A stretch of 64,000 nucleotides of DNA from contig DAIDHQ010000039.1 in the NCBI GenBank assembly GCA_027459645.1, positions 32,911-96,910 on the forward strand, written 5' to 3'. Below the pieces are notes generated by a model, which did not search any database, was not told the origin of the DNA, and saw only the letters and a program-made list of their open reading frames with translations. Shown piece after piece: positions 42,140-51,065 of the stretch. The translations under genes were made by a program, and so were the position numbers. This DNA is from Vulcanimicrobiota bacterium. Its GTDB lineage: Bacteria > Vulcanimicrobiota > Vulcanimicrobiia > Vulcanimicrobiales > Vulcanimicrobiaceae. The stretch's first letter is position 1, and the number at the start of each line of letters is the position of its first letter.

Positions 42140-42168
42140 TGGCGAGAAGTGCGAAGTACGCCTATAAG
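42140..42168. repeat. 29-bp direct repeat, inner copy within the rnpB 3' end
   Basis: Identical to 42052-42080. This copy includes the functional P1 strand of RNase P RNA (42152-42162 on the minus strand). Confidence 0.9.
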
Positions 42169-42525
42169 CCGGATTCTGTAGTCGGCGACCATCTCTCTGG
42201 GGCGTACGTCACCGCACGCCTCGGTGCGATGTGGCTCATTCGGACGGGCCGTCCGGTCCTGAGCGGGCTCAGGACGAATCGAGCGATCTTGCTTCGGGTG
42301 GGGTTTACCCGCGCCCATGTCACCATGAAGCGCCGTGAGCTCTTACCTCACGATTTCACCGTTGCCCCAAAACGTGCAGAGCACGTTTTGGGGCTGTATG
42401 TTTCTGTGGCACTTTCCTTCAGGTCACCCTGACAGGACGTTATCCTGCACCCTGCCCTGTGAAGCCCGGACTTTCCTCACAGCGCGCAAGTGAATTGCGT
42501 CTGCGCGGTCGCCCGGCGTACTTCG
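42152..42525 (-). ncRNA. rnpB: RNase P RNA, class A
   Basis: On the minus strand the ends CGAAGTACGCC and GGCGTACTTCG form P1. The P4/J region GAGGAAAGTCCGGGC lies just inside, followed by CAGGGTGCAGGATAACG, then GTGCCACAGAAAC. Near the 3' end is CTACAGAATCCGGCTTATAG. A perfect CCCCAAAACGTGC hairpin with its complement forms the P12 arm. Length about 374 nt. It processes tRNA 5' ends, matching the many tRNA genes here. Confidence 0.95.
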
Positions 42526-42542
42526 CGGAAGCAGTATAGCAT

Positions 42543-43397
42543 CTAGGTGCCGTTCGCGTCGAAGATGCCGACGAAGCCGGCCTGCGACGTCGCCGTTATG
42601 CCGCCCGGGTACGGTCCGGCTGTCGGTGACGTGGATGCAGCGGGTCCGTCGATCAGGTAGAGCGAGAGACTTCCGGTGTTACACGGGAGCGTGTTGGCCG
42701 AACACCCCGTCGGGTCGACCTGGCTGGGCGTGATGGTGTATTGCGTGGGAGAGCCGCCGTAGAATCCGACTTGAATGCTCGCATTGAGCGCGCTGCTCGG
42801 GACGCCTTGCGGTTGCGTGAGACCGCCGGGTGCGATCGCTTGTCCCATCGTCGCGGTCGTCGAGGGCGTGTTGATGTAATAGTATCCGAACTGCGTGGCG
42901 GCCGTTCCGGTGACGGGTGCGGCGTTGTGGAAGTTCACCGCCATGCCGCCGCTCGGCGTGCTGAAGGTGTTGTCCGTAAAGAGCACGAGGTTGAGCGTAT
43001 CGGAGGCTTGCGTGGGATGCAGTTCACCGACGAGCGCGAGGGACTCGTACGAATTGCCGTTCACGCTCTGGGTGAGCGCTTGCGTGGGGATTCCGCTGAC
43101 CGGCGTTTGCGTGCCGGCGACGTCGACGACGATCTGATGCGACCCAACGCTGAACTTGCTGAATGCAGAGATTCCACCGTAGGGAATGGATCCGTTCGGA
43201 CCCGGTCCTTGGACGTGTTGACCGTCAACGTACACATCGATTGGGCCGGCGTCGGCAGAAGCGTTGACGAAGCGGAAATAACCGTTGTTGTTTGAGAAGC
43301 CGGGGATGCTATTTCCGCCGCTGTTGCATGCGGCGAGCGATATTGCGAGGGCACCGGCAAGCCCGAGCATCGCTGGTCTACGTAGAGCTTGGTTCAT
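42543..43397 (-). CDS. DUF4397-domain lipoprotein
   Basis: 284 aa. The signal segment ends in SLAACNSGG, a lipobox. YFRFVNASADAGPIDVYVDG is the DUF4397 hallmark, followed by GGISAFSKFSVGSHQIVVDV. A second half repeats a similar beta fold (GFYGGSPTQYTITPSQVDPT). DUF4397 proteins are surface-exposed beta-sandwiches of unknown ligand. It is encoded just upstream of rnpB on the same strand. Confidence 0.85.
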   Translation of the reverse strand: MNQALRRPAMLGLAGALAISLAACNSGGNSIPGFSNNNGYFRFVNASADAGPIDVYVDGQHVQGPGPNGSIPYGGISAFSKFSVGSHQIVVDVAGTQTPVSGIPTQALTQSVNGNSYESLALVGELHPTQASDTLNLVLFTDNTFSTPSGGMAVNFHNAAPVTGTAATQFGYYYINTPSTTATMGQAIAPGGLTQPQGVPSSALNASIQVGFYGGSPTQYTITPSQVDPTGCSANTLPCNTGSLSLYLIDGPAASTSPTAGPYPGGITATSQAGFVGIFDANGT

Positions 43398-43530
43398 AGC
43401 AGCCGTTGCTTACCGTCGCTTCGGCGCCGGTTAAACACGCTTGCACGCCGACGGACCCTGGGAAGCGAAAGGCGGGGTGGCTCTCACCACCCCCGCCGGT
43501 GTCACTCACGTCGGTTGAAGGTAACTCGCT

Positions 43531-43896
43531 TTAGACGACCTTGATCGTTATCGTCATCTTGTCGTGGGTCGGGCCGCACGGGATCAGGCAGTGCAGCGTG
43601 TACGTGCCGGCTTTTTTGGGGGTGAAGGTTACCGTCTTCGTCGATCCCGGCGTGATCATCGTGGTCGGAATGCCGAGCTCGGGCGAGGCGATTTCGTGGA
43701 CGCCGTTCTGGCCTACGAGCTTGAGTTCGACCGGCTGACCCGCGTGCACCGTGATTTCCGATGGCGAGAAGAGGCTCGTAACGGAAGCGGTAATCGTGAC
43801 GACTTGCGGAGTTGCCGCAGCCGATGCCGGAACCGCTGCGACGCTGAAGAGTAGCGCTAGCGCGCTCACGGGGAGGATTGCGATTAGACGTTTCAT
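43531..43896 (-). CDS. Exported CuA-like cupredoxin
   Basis: 121 aa. Signal peptide MKRLIAILPVSALALLFSVA ending near ASAAA. The mature domain is a cupredoxin: HEI at His67 and CLIPCGPTHDKM give Cys103-x3-Cys107-x3-His111-x2-Met114, the exact spacing of the CuA site of cytochrome oxidase subunit II and nitrous oxide reductase. It lacks the membrane helices of oxidase subunit II, so it is a free periplasmic electron carrier or copper protein. The next upstream gene on this strand encodes a di-haem protein. Confidence 0.85.
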   Translation of the reverse strand: MKRLIAILPVSALALLFSVAAVPASAAATPQVVTITASVTSLFSPSEITVHAGQPVELKLVGQNGVHEIASPELGIPTTMITPGSTKTVTFTPKKAGTYTLHCLIPCGPTHDKMTITIKVV

Positions 43897-43964
43897 GTTC
43901 CAAGCATAGCGCCGAGCGTGGAACGAGATGTGAACGTTCTAAGAAATCTCTGCGTGCAGTGCGA

Positions 43965-44969
43965 CTAAAGCGACTGTAGGAAATGTAGGAGTGCCGAACG
44001 CTCTGCGGGCGTTAACGAATCATACATTTGTCGCGAATCTGCAGCCTGACCGCCGTGCGATGCGATCGCCTGTTGCAGCGAGATCGCACGCCCATCGTGC
44101 ATGTACGGCTGTCCGATTCGTGCGACGCCCCACAACGGCGGCGTAATAAATTCCGCTGGACGCGCAGCACCTTGTGGAACGTCGGCTTCCAAACGGCCCA
44201 TATCATGCAGTAACAAATCGGTATACGGATCGATTTCCGTTCCGTTCAACGACGGCATCGGCGCATACGTGCCGATGCGCAATTGCGGTCGATGACAATC
44301 GGCGCATCCGATGCGTCCGAAGATTGCACGTCCTTCGCGCGTGCCGGAAGAATCGCCGCGCGGCGGCGGTGCAAGACGTTCGATGAAACGCGTTACCGCG
44401 GGGACGTCGCTCGAATGCGGCACGCCCGTCTCGCCCGCGAATGCCGTTGCAACGAATTGCGCGATCGTCGGTACGTCGGCCTTCCATCCAAAGCGCCCGA
44501 TGCTGCCGTCGGGCAATCGCGCAAGGCGTCCGCGATGTCGAGCCGGTTCCTCCGCCGCGATGCGCGTGAGTTCGTCGACGGGAACGGCCTGCAGCAGTCC
44601 GATCCCATAGAGCGGCTGCGGGCGGCGCAGGTAATACCATGCCGGCTCGTTACGCGCTTTGATCATGCCGTGCACGATCGTGTACCGTTGATAGGGTGCA
44701 AGCCGCCCTGCGACGTCCGTTCTCATGACGAAGTCTTTCCAGTCGGTCTGGGCACCGCCGATGGTCGGAACGGCGTGGCATTTCGCACACGAAATCTGGT
44801 TGAAGGGCCCGGTGATTTCGCGGACGCGGCTCGCGCTAAAGGCGGCTAACCCGGCGCTAGCGGCTGCCGGCGGCGCGATCAGATCGCCGAAGTGAGCGCC
44901 GCGGTACGGCTGGCTTGCCGAACACGACGTGCAAAGAAGCAGCGCGAGAATGGCGAGATTCGTCTTCAC
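43965..44969 (-). CDS. Di-haem cytochrome c oxidoreductase-like lipoprotein (DHOR type)
   Basis: 334 aa from GTG at 44969, giving VKTNLAILALLLCTSCSASQ, a lipoprotein signal. Two CxxCH haem sites are visible: CAKCH in the N-terminal half and CADCH in the C-terminal half. YMHDGRAISLQQAIASHGGQ and PPLWGVARIGQPYMHDGR are typical of the di-haem thiol-oxidoreductase family. It acts outside the cytoplasm. The open frame upstream of 44969 lacks haem or family features. Confidence 0.88.
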   Translation of the reverse strand: MKTNLAILALLLCTSCSASQPYRGAHFGDLIAPPAAASAGLAAFSASRVREITGPFNQISCAKCHAVPTIGGAQTDWKDFVMRTDVAGRLAPYQRYTIVHGMIKARNEPAWYYLRRPQPLYGIGLLQAVPVDELTRIAAEEPARHRGRLARLPDGSIGRFGWKADVPTIAQFVATAFAGETGVPHSSDVPAVTRFIERLAPPPRGDSSGTREGRAIFGRIGCADCHRPQLRIGTYAPMPSLNGTEIDPYTDLLLHDMGRLEADVPQGAARPAEFITPPLWGVARIGQPYMHDGRAISLQQAIASHGGQAADSRQMYDSLTPAERSALLHFLQSL

Positions 44970-45178
44970 CGTGAAATCGTAGCGGCGCCGGATTTCGGAA
45001 ATGAGAATTTTGCGCGTCCAGGGGAAATCCGTTGCGGCAGCCTGCAATCGTCGTGGTGCTTGGGCTGGCCGAATGGTGGATCGAGAAGTACGTTTCGGAT
45101 CACTCCCGCTCGCCGGTATCGCTGAGCGCATAAAGGTCGCCGCCAAAATGAAAATCGCCCGTTAGTACGAGCGATTCA

Positions 45179-45254
45179 TGGTGGAGGCAAGGAGACTCGA
45201 ACTCCTGACCCTCACGCTGCCAGCGTGATGCTCTACCAGCTGAGCTATGCCCCC
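45179..45254 (-). tRNA. tRNA-Ala (anticodon GGC)
   Basis: The acceptor GGGGGCA pairs with TGCCTCC followed by ACCA (CCA encoded). The anticodon stem TCACG/CGTGA frames CTGGCAG, giving GGC. The T loop is TTCGAGT. Confidence 0.95.
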
Positions 45255-45307
45255 GAAATTCCTCGTTCGCTTCGCTCTCTCGGACCGGGCTCGGCCCTAT
45301 TTCGGGT

Positions 45308-45376
45308 GTTCAACCATCCAGGTTGAACCCCCAAATGCTCTGTGGCACCTTCCAGGTGCGACCCCGCAGGTGCCAC
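45308..45376. other. Hairpin cluster resembling that at 1229-1321
   Basis: GTTCAACC (45308-45315) pairs with GGTTGAAC (45321-45328), and GTGGCACCT (45342-45350) with AGGTGCCAC (45368-45376). Small TCC-containing loops are shared with the cluster beside tRNA-Ser/Arg. It sits next to tRNA-Ala(GGC). No ORF supports it. Confidence 0.35.
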
Positions 45377-45415
45377 GCCGTTCGGCGAGGTTGACCCCCC
45401 CCAAAGAACGCGCGG

Positions 45416-45452
45416 AAACGACCCGCCCTAATTAGGGACGGGCGGGTCGTTT
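45416..45452. terminator. Rho-independent terminator for the BNR-repeat gene
   Basis: AAACGACCCGCCC pairs with GGGCGGGTCGTTT over a 10-base loop. On the minus strand the T run after the stem serves the BNR gene ending at 45463; A/T flanks on both sides could terminate either direction. Confidence 0.8.
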
Positions 45453-45462
45453 CCTGCGCTCG

Positions 45463-48400
45463 CTACCGCGTCGCGATGGGCGAGAGCGGAGTTGGTTTTG
45501 TCGCAGCCGCTGCGGGCGGAACGATCGTTTTTAGGCTTGCGGTCTTTAACGTGCCGTTGAATGCGGTGACCTTCGTGCGCCACGCATCATAGGCGGCGAC
45601 CTTGCCCGAATACTCGCGTTCCAGTCGCGCGTACAGTTGCAAGCTCGCTTGCGCGAGAGGCTCGTCGCCCATCAGCGCCATCACGTCTTCGCGGAACTGC
45701 CCCGGCTTCTGGATGCTGTCCTCGAAGTTCTTCGGGTTCGACGTGAACGTGTCGACGAGTGCGTTCGTCTGGTCGATGACCGCTTGAATCTTCGGCGCGT
45801 TCGGATCGCCCGCTTTGAGGGCTTTCTTCCGATCTGCCAGAGCGGCGTTGACGCGGTGCATTTCGTTGAGCATCGCATCGGTACGCGAAAGCAGATCGTA
45901 GACGCGCCGCTCTTGATTGAACTCGGCGACGTACTGCGATTCCGGAGTCGTCGACGCCGGATCCGCACGCTTCACGAGCGGGACCTTATAGGTTTTACCG
46001 TCGAGATGAAGCGCGAGCGTGTAGCGTCCAGGCGGCAACGCGGGGCCCTCGTCCGGTCCACGGAAGAAGAAGGGCGCTGCGTCATAACGCACGGGTCCGT
46101 CGATCGAGAAATCGTACGAGAACCAGTTCACGCCGGAACTCGCGCTGATCCAATACGATTTACCTTCCTGACCCGTATAGACGTCGTGCTTACCGGCGAT
46201 GTGGCGCACCAGATGTCCCTTGGCGTCATAGACGTCGATCGTCGGCCGTTTATCGGGATCCTTCGGAAGATAGAAGTAGAGTTGCGCGACGCTGCTGCCG
46301 CCGAAGATGCTTCCGCCGGGCTGAGGCGCGACGAACGCATTGTAGTTGCCTTCGTCGTTCGCGTAGTTGTTGAACGCAATGACGGGGCGCGGCGCGAGAA
46401 CGATCGGCGCGGTCGGCATGCCGCATCCGGCTTTTTGCACGGGCCGCATGTCGTCCATGATCCACATCGCCCGGCCGTGCGTCGCAATCACCATGTCGTC
46501 GAACTGCGGCTGGAAGCGGATGTCGCGCACTTCGACCGTCGGCAGATTCTGCCGGAACGACTGCCAATGCGCGCCCCGGTCGCAGGAGATGTAGATGCCG
46601 CGGTTCGTTCCCGCGTAGACGATATTGGGGTTGCGAATGTCGGGGCGAATCGCGCGAGCGTACTGACCCGCAGGAATGCCGTTCGTGATGCTTTGCCAGT
46701 GCTTGCCGTAATCGCTCGTGACGAAGAGATAGGTGCCTGTGTCGTTGAGCTGGTGATGGTCGGCGGAAACGTAGGCGACGCCGTCTTGGAGCGTCGACGG
46801 CGCGACCGTTTCGACCGCGCTATCCGCCGGCAGTCCGGGTGGCGTGACGTTTTGCCAATGCTTGCCGCCGTCGAGCGTGACGTGCACGAGACCGTCGTCG
46901 GATCCGGTCCAAATTTCGCCCTTGCGAAGCGGGGAGGTTTCGATGTCGAGCAACGTGCCGTAATTCTCCGCGCTCGATTCGTCGCGCGTCACGGAGTGCG
47001 TGTCGCCCTGTTGCTTGGATTTATCGTTGCGCGTGAGATCGGGGCTGATCACTTGCCAGCGTTTTCCGCGATCGAACGTTTCAAAAACGACGTTTGCGCC
47101 GATAAAGGCGGCGTGCGGATTATATGCCGCAAAGCTGATCGGCGCTTCCCAGTCGAAGCGATACTTCGAATTCGCGAGCGTGAATTCGTCGGCGGCCGTG
47201 CCGCGATAGGGGCGAAGGTTCGTGCTGTCGTGTGAAACGATGTTCAGGCTCGAAAGCTCGCCGTCTTCGTAATCGGCCCAAACGACGTTCTTGTTCAACG
47301 GATCCGGAACCGTCCACTCGCCGTCACCGCCGACGACGTTGATCCAGTCGCGGTTGGCGATGCCGTCCGCGCCGTTGAAGGCCGGTCCGCACCAGCCGTT
47401 GTTGTCTTGGAAACCGCCGCAGACTAGGTACGGCGTGCCGTTGGAGAGGCCGACGCGGTAGACTTCGCCGATCGGAAGGTTGCGCGCGCTGCTCCACGTC
47501 GAGCCGCCGTTAGTCGAAGTTGCGATGCCGCCGTCACCCGCAAGCGCCATGCGTTGACCGTCTTTAGCTATCCACATGTCGTGCAGGTCGGGATGCACGC
47601 CGAACGCGGACAAATTGAACTTCTTGCCGCCGTCGTACGACGACGCGAGCAGCATGCTGACGCCGTAGACGGTGTTCTGATTGGTCGGCGAGACGCGCAC
47701 GTGCGAGAAGTAGAAGGGGCGCTGGTCGACGACCGTATCCTTACTGACCATCGTCCACGTTGCGCCCGCGTCGTCCGAGCGCCACAACAGGCCCTGTTTC
47801 GATTCGATGAGCGCAAAGATGCGCTTCGGATTCGATGGCGCAAAGGCGACGCCGATGCGGCCGAGCGGAGCCGCGGGTAAGCCGTGCCCGGTTACGGCCG
47901 TCCAGGTTTTTCCGCCGTCGGCGGATTTGAACAAACCGTCGCCGGTCATCGAACCGCTGGTCATGGCCCATGGGCGGCGTTCGATGTGCCACATGCCCGC
48001 GTAGATCACGTTCGGATTTTCGGGATCCATCGCCATGTCGCTCACGCCCGAGCGGTCGGCGACGAAGAGTGCTTTGGTCATGGTTGCGCCGCCGTCAAAC
48101 GTGACGTAGACGCCGCGATCTTGGCTTGGCCCGAAAACGTTGCCGAGGACACCCACCACGACGTGCTTCGGATCGGTGGGATCGATCAGGATGCGAGAAA
48201 CGCCATAGGCGTCGCTTGGGAGGGCGGCGATCTTCGTCCAGCTACGGCCGCCGTTGGTGGAGTGATAGAGTCCGGCTTCCTGAATGACGTCGTTGCGCGG
48301 GTTCGTTTCGCCGGCACCCAACCATACGTCGTCGTCGTTCTTCGGATTAACGGCAATCGCGCCGATGGACGCAACGTGAATGGAGTCGGAGATGTTCAGC

Positions 48401-48630
48401 CACGACTGACCGCCGTCGGTGGTCTTCCAGGCACCTCCGCCGGCGGATCCGACGTAATACAGCAGCGCGTTCTCGTTCGTGCCGGCGACCGCGGTCGCGC
48501 GTCCTTCGGGCAGTGCGGGCCCGAGTGCGCGCCAACGCATCTGGCTCACCGGGCGGTCGTCGGCGTGCGCGAGGCATGGGAATGAGGCGAGCGCACAAAC
48601 GCTCGCCACAATCAAGGCTCGAATGTTCAT
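45463..48630 (-). CDS. Large exported BNR/sortilin-like beta-propeller protein
   Basis: 1,055 aa. Signal peptide MNIRALIVASVCALASFPCL then AHA. Many Asp-box motifs of the type SxDGGxSW are visible, for example TTDGGQSW, STNGGRSW, SADGGKTW, STNGGSTW and TLDGGKHW, forming one or two seven-bladed propellers to about residue 740. A beta domain and a coiled region follow (YVAEFNQERRVYDLLSRTD). These VPS10/sortilin-like proteins bind ligands; enzymatic activity is not evident. It is followed on the same strand by a terminator. Confidence 0.9.
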   Translation of the reverse strand: MNIRALIVASVCALASFPCLAHADDRPVSQMRWRALGPALPEGRATAVAGTNENALLYYVGSAGGGAWKTTDGGQSWLNISDSIHVASIGAIAVNPKNDDDVWLGAGETNPRNDVIQEAGLYHSTNGGRSWTKIAALPSDAYGVSRILIDPTDPKHVVVGVLGNVFGPSQDRGVYVTFDGGATMTKALFVADRSGVSDMAMDPENPNVIYAGMWHIERRPWAMTSGSMTGDGLFKSADGGKTWTAVTGHGLPAAPLGRIGVAFAPSNPKRIFALIESKQGLLWRSDDAGATWTMVSKDTVVDQRPFYFSHVRVSPTNQNTVYGVSMLLASSYDGGKKFNLSAFGVHPDLHDMWIAKDGQRMALAGDGGIATSTNGGSTWSSARNLPIGEVYRVGLSNGTPYLVCGGFQDNNGWCGPAFNGADGIANRDWINVVGGDGEWTVPDPLNKNVVWADYEDGELSSLNIVSHDSTNLRPYRGTAADEFTLANSKYRFDWEAPISFAAYNPHAAFIGANVVFETFDRGKRWQVISPDLTRNDKSKQQGDTHSVTRDESSAENYGTLLDIETSPLRKGEIWTGSDDGLVHVTLDGGKHWQNVTPPGLPADSAVETVAPSTLQDGVAYVSADHHQLNDTGTYLFVTSDYGKHWQSITNGIPAGQYARAIRPDIRNPNIVYAGTNRGIYISCDRGAHWQSFRQNLPTVEVRDIRFQPQFDDMVIATHGRAMWIMDDMRPVQKAGCGMPTAPIVLAPRPVIAFNNYANDEGNYNAFVAPQPGGSIFGGSSVAQLYFYLPKDPDKRPTIDVYDAKGHLVRHIAGKHDVYTGQEGKSYWISASSGVNWFSYDFSIDGPVRYDAAPFFFRGPDEGPALPPGRYTLALHLDGKTYKVPLVKRADPASTTPESQYVAEFNQERRVYDLLSRTDAMLNEMHRVNAALADRKKALKAGDPNAPKIQAVIDQTNALVDTFTSNPKNFEDSIQKPGQFREDVMALMGDEPLAQASLQLYARLEREYSGKVAAYDAWRTKVTAFNGTLKTASLKTIVPPAAAATKPTPLSPIATR

Positions 48631-48634
48631 CGGC

Positions 48635-49207
48635 TTACTGGCCGTCGTCCTGAACGACTTTGCCGTCGAGCTTCACGAGCGTGCGCAGATCTTTGCTCGC
48701 GGTCTCCATCCAGGTGCCGTTCTGAAGCTTCCACGTGTCTTGCGTTTTGTCGGTGGCCGAAAGATCGTGGTTCGCATCGGGGGCTTGAATTTGGCCTTCG
48801 ATCTTCTGCGTCACCGTGGCGACGATCGTGTTGGCATCGGGTTGCGTTGCCGAATCGATCGTTTCGTTGCAAGCGGTGCCGTGGAACATCTTCATTTGCT
48901 GCTCGGCGTTTGCAACAACCTCATCGCGCTTTTGCGTCTTTCCCTGAAGATCGGTCTGCACGAACTCGGGCGCCATTACGGCAAACGCGGCCTGCAGGTC
49001 TTTGTCGGCGCCGCTCAAGACGGCCGTGCACGTCAGGTTATAGCGGGGTGAAAGGGCGGCAGTGACTGCCGCGGGCACAGCGGTGCCGGCCGCAGCGGGA
49101 GCAGTAGTGCTCGCCGCAGCTGGAGTAGCCGAAGGGGCATCGGCGAGGGCCGGTGCGGCAACGAGCGCGACGGCGGCCGCGAAAACGAACGCAGACTTGA
49201 AATCCAT
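48635..49207 (-). CDS. Exported NTF2/SnoaL-like protein
   Basis: 190 aa from ATG at 49207, with AGGAAAGG spaced 5 bases upstream. Signal peptide MDFKSAFVFAAAVALVAAPA. A Pro/Ala/Thr-rich linker is followed by DKDLQAAFAVMAPEFVQTDL and TWKLQNGTWMETASKDLRTL, the layout of a nuclear-transport-factor-2-like domain. It ends four bases before the BNR gene and is probably co-transcribed with it. Function not assignable. Confidence 0.65.
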   Translation of the reverse strand: MDFKSAFVFAAAVALVAAPALADAPSATPAAASTTAPAAAGTAVPAAVTAALSPRYNLTCTAVLSGADKDLQAAFAVMAPEFVQTDLQGKTQKRDEVVANAEQQMKMFHGTACNETIDSATQPDANTIVATVTQKIEGQIQAPDANHDLSATDKTQDTWKLQNGTWMETASKDLRTLVKLDGKVVQDDGQ

Positions 49208-49304
49208 GACACCTTTCCTAGAGCAGTAACAACTTGCCCGGTTATACGGAGGTAGAGGGTGGGAGGTTTCAGGCGCGTTTCGCGTTCCGGCGAAGCGGCC
49301 GAAA

Positions 49305-49380
49305 TGGTGGAGACGAGGGGACTCGAACCCCTGACATCCTGCTTGCAAAGCAGGCGCTCTACCAGCTGAGCTACGTCCCC
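49305..49380 (-). tRNA. tRNA-Ala (anticodon TGC)
   Basis: The acceptor GGGGACG pairs with CGTCTCC followed by ACCA. The anticodon stem CCTGC/GCAGG frames TTTGCAA, giving TGC. CCA is encoded. Confidence 0.95.
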
Positions 49381-49569
49381 ACGTTTGAGGCTCGACCCCA
49401 ATTCGTGCCATGGAGCGACGGCCCTTCATGGGGCGTGGCCGGTTTGAGCCGCCGGTGGCGGCAAACGTGCAAAACAGTTTACCTCACGAACCGAAGCAGC
49501 TGAGCGAGAAAAAAAAGACGATCCCACTTGGAAATCGAGGGATAAATAGACGATACTAAGGGTTGGGGG

Positions 49570-50358
49570 ATGGACCGCATGCCGCTTCGCACCGCGAGTT
49601 GCGCGCTGACCGTTTTGCTGTTCCTAGCCGGCGGATCGGTTGCGTCGGCGAAGGACGCGGCTTGCTGGAATCTCGTCTACCGAGTCATCGAACACAACGC
49701 GTCGTCGCCGCACTATCGCTTCATCACGTATGCCGAGAATGAGCGGATCCAACAGGACGGCCAGCGGTACGAATATGCCGATGCGCATATCACCTATCGT
49801 GACGACGGCTTAGCCTACATCGACGACGATCGGTGGCAGCATCCGTTCATGAGCACGTGGGTGGAACCGGGGCCGCCGGTTCTGGGTCCCTATGGCCCGG
49901 CCCGGCGCAGTTCGTGGTTGGCCTTTGCAGCGCCGGTTCGAGGGCTCGATATTATTGCGGACGCTTCGACGGACGAGCGTACGCGCTGCATCGATGTTGG
50001 CACCGACGACTTCGGCGGGACGAAATACGTGCACCTCGTGTTCCCCGATTCACCGCCGAACCACCCCGCGCTAAAGGCCGTGTGGATCGATCCGCACACG
50101 CTCGCCGTCGCACGCGTCATTACGAGCGCGTGGATCACGTTTGCGACCGAAGACCGGCGCGTCATTCACGACCTGACCGACTATACGGTGAATCTGGAAG
50201 ATCGCGGCGGCATCGAAGTCGTGCACGATATCTCGTGGAGCTATTCGTACAAGGTCTACGATCAACGCTCGACGCTCGACGCCCATTATTCTTTCGCTGG
50301 ATACCGGTTCGGCGAGCAGCCGCCCGTTGGGACGCTTTTCGCCGTCCAATCGCATTAG
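49570..50358 (+). CDS. Exported protein of unknown function
   Basis: 262 aa. Signal peptide TASCALTVLLFLAGGSVASA. The mature protein alternates beta strands with aromatic residues (YRFITYAENERIQQDGQRYE, IHDLTDYTVNLEDRGGIEVV). It resembles outer-membrane-lipoprotein-sorting LolA-like folds in style. The 189 bases upstream of it contain no gene. The stop overlaps the convergent trypsin-fold gene by four bases. Confidence 0.65.
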   Translation: MDRMPLRTASCALTVLLFLAGGSVASAKDAACWNLVYRVIEHNASSPHYRFITYAENERIQQDGQRYEYADAHITYRDDGLAYIDDDRWQHPFMSTWVEPGPPVLGPYGPARRSSWLAFAAPVRGLDIIADASTDERTRCIDVGTDDFGGTKYVHLVFPDSPPNHPALKAVWIDPHTLAVARVITSAWITFATEDRRVIHDLTDYTVNLEDRGGIEVVHDISWSYSYKVYDQRSTLDAHYSFAGYRFGEQPPVGTLFAVQSH

Positions 50359-51005
50359 CGGTGAGCGGCGACCCCGTCGAAGGCGGCTTCGCGCGCTATG
50401 TTCGCTGAGTCGCTGATCGCAAGAAGTCGGGTCTCGCCGGCCTTCGCCGGTTCGTGGGCGCCGTTTAGCACGCCGACGAGCCGGCCGAATCCGTCAAACA
50501 CGCCGGCGCCGCCGTCGCCTCTCGCGCATGTGGGACACGATACGCGAAGCGTTCCGCCGGTCGATGCAACGATCGTTCCGGTGCTCATCACCCAGTAACC
50601 GACATCGGGGTGTCCCCAAATCCACACGGGCTCACCCGCATAGGGCGCGCTAAAGCCGGGCGGCTCGACGGTGAAGTTCGTTTGCTCGGCGACGCGAAGA
50701 AACGCAACGCCGCTCGCCGCGGACACCCGTTCGTCGATGACGTGATAGAACGACGCACGGCTTTTATCGAGAATCACCAGCGGCTTGTTGAGGGCGACGA
50801 TCGACGGCGTCGTCGCGAGCGTCAATGCGCTTCCATCACTTGCAACGAGTACCGCGCTCGCAATCTCGGCGCGACCGTGGCCGAGATCCGCTTGTACGAT
50901 GAAGGTTTGCCGCTGCTCGGTTCCAAGCGGCGTCGAAGGCGTGCGCGCGGGGACGGTACTGACCCCGAGCAGCAACACGAATGGGAGTAGCGCGAATCGA
51001 CGCAT
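50355..51005 (-). CDS. Exported trypsin-fold protein lacking the catalytic triad
   Basis: 216 aa, signal peptide MRRFALLPFVLLLGVSTVPA. The chymotrypsin-like pattern is recognisable: ASAVLVASDGSALTLAT at the His site, SGVAFLRVAEQ at the Asp site, and CARGDGGAGVFDGFGRLVGV at the Ser site. The residues are replaced: GDGGAG instead of GDSGGP, no His, and no Asp in SGVAFL. So it is predicted catalytically inactive, perhaps a binding protein. Cysteines around the Ser loop may form a disulfide. Confidence 0.75.
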   Translation of the reverse strand: MRRFALLPFVLLLGVSTVPARTPSTPLGTEQRQTFIVQADLGHGRAEIASAVLVASDGSALTLATTPSIVALNKPLVILDKSRASFYHVIDERVSAASGVAFLRVAEQTNFTVEPPGFSAPYAGEPVWIWGHPDVGYWVMSTGTIVASTGGTLRVSCPTCARGDGGAGVFDGFGRLVGVLNGAHEPAKAGETRLLAISDSANIAREAAFDGVAAHR

Positions 51006-51065
51006 CTGCGGCCTACCTCCGATACCGCAAAGCGTAGCACGTTTCTTAAGAGTTGTTAATGGTGC

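Noticed and set aside
45637..47235. 532-aa open frame on the + strand
   Set aside because: It is antisense to the 1,055-aa BNR protein, which has strong Asp-box repeats. High GC creates long shadow frames; composition is Arg/Val-rich with no motif.
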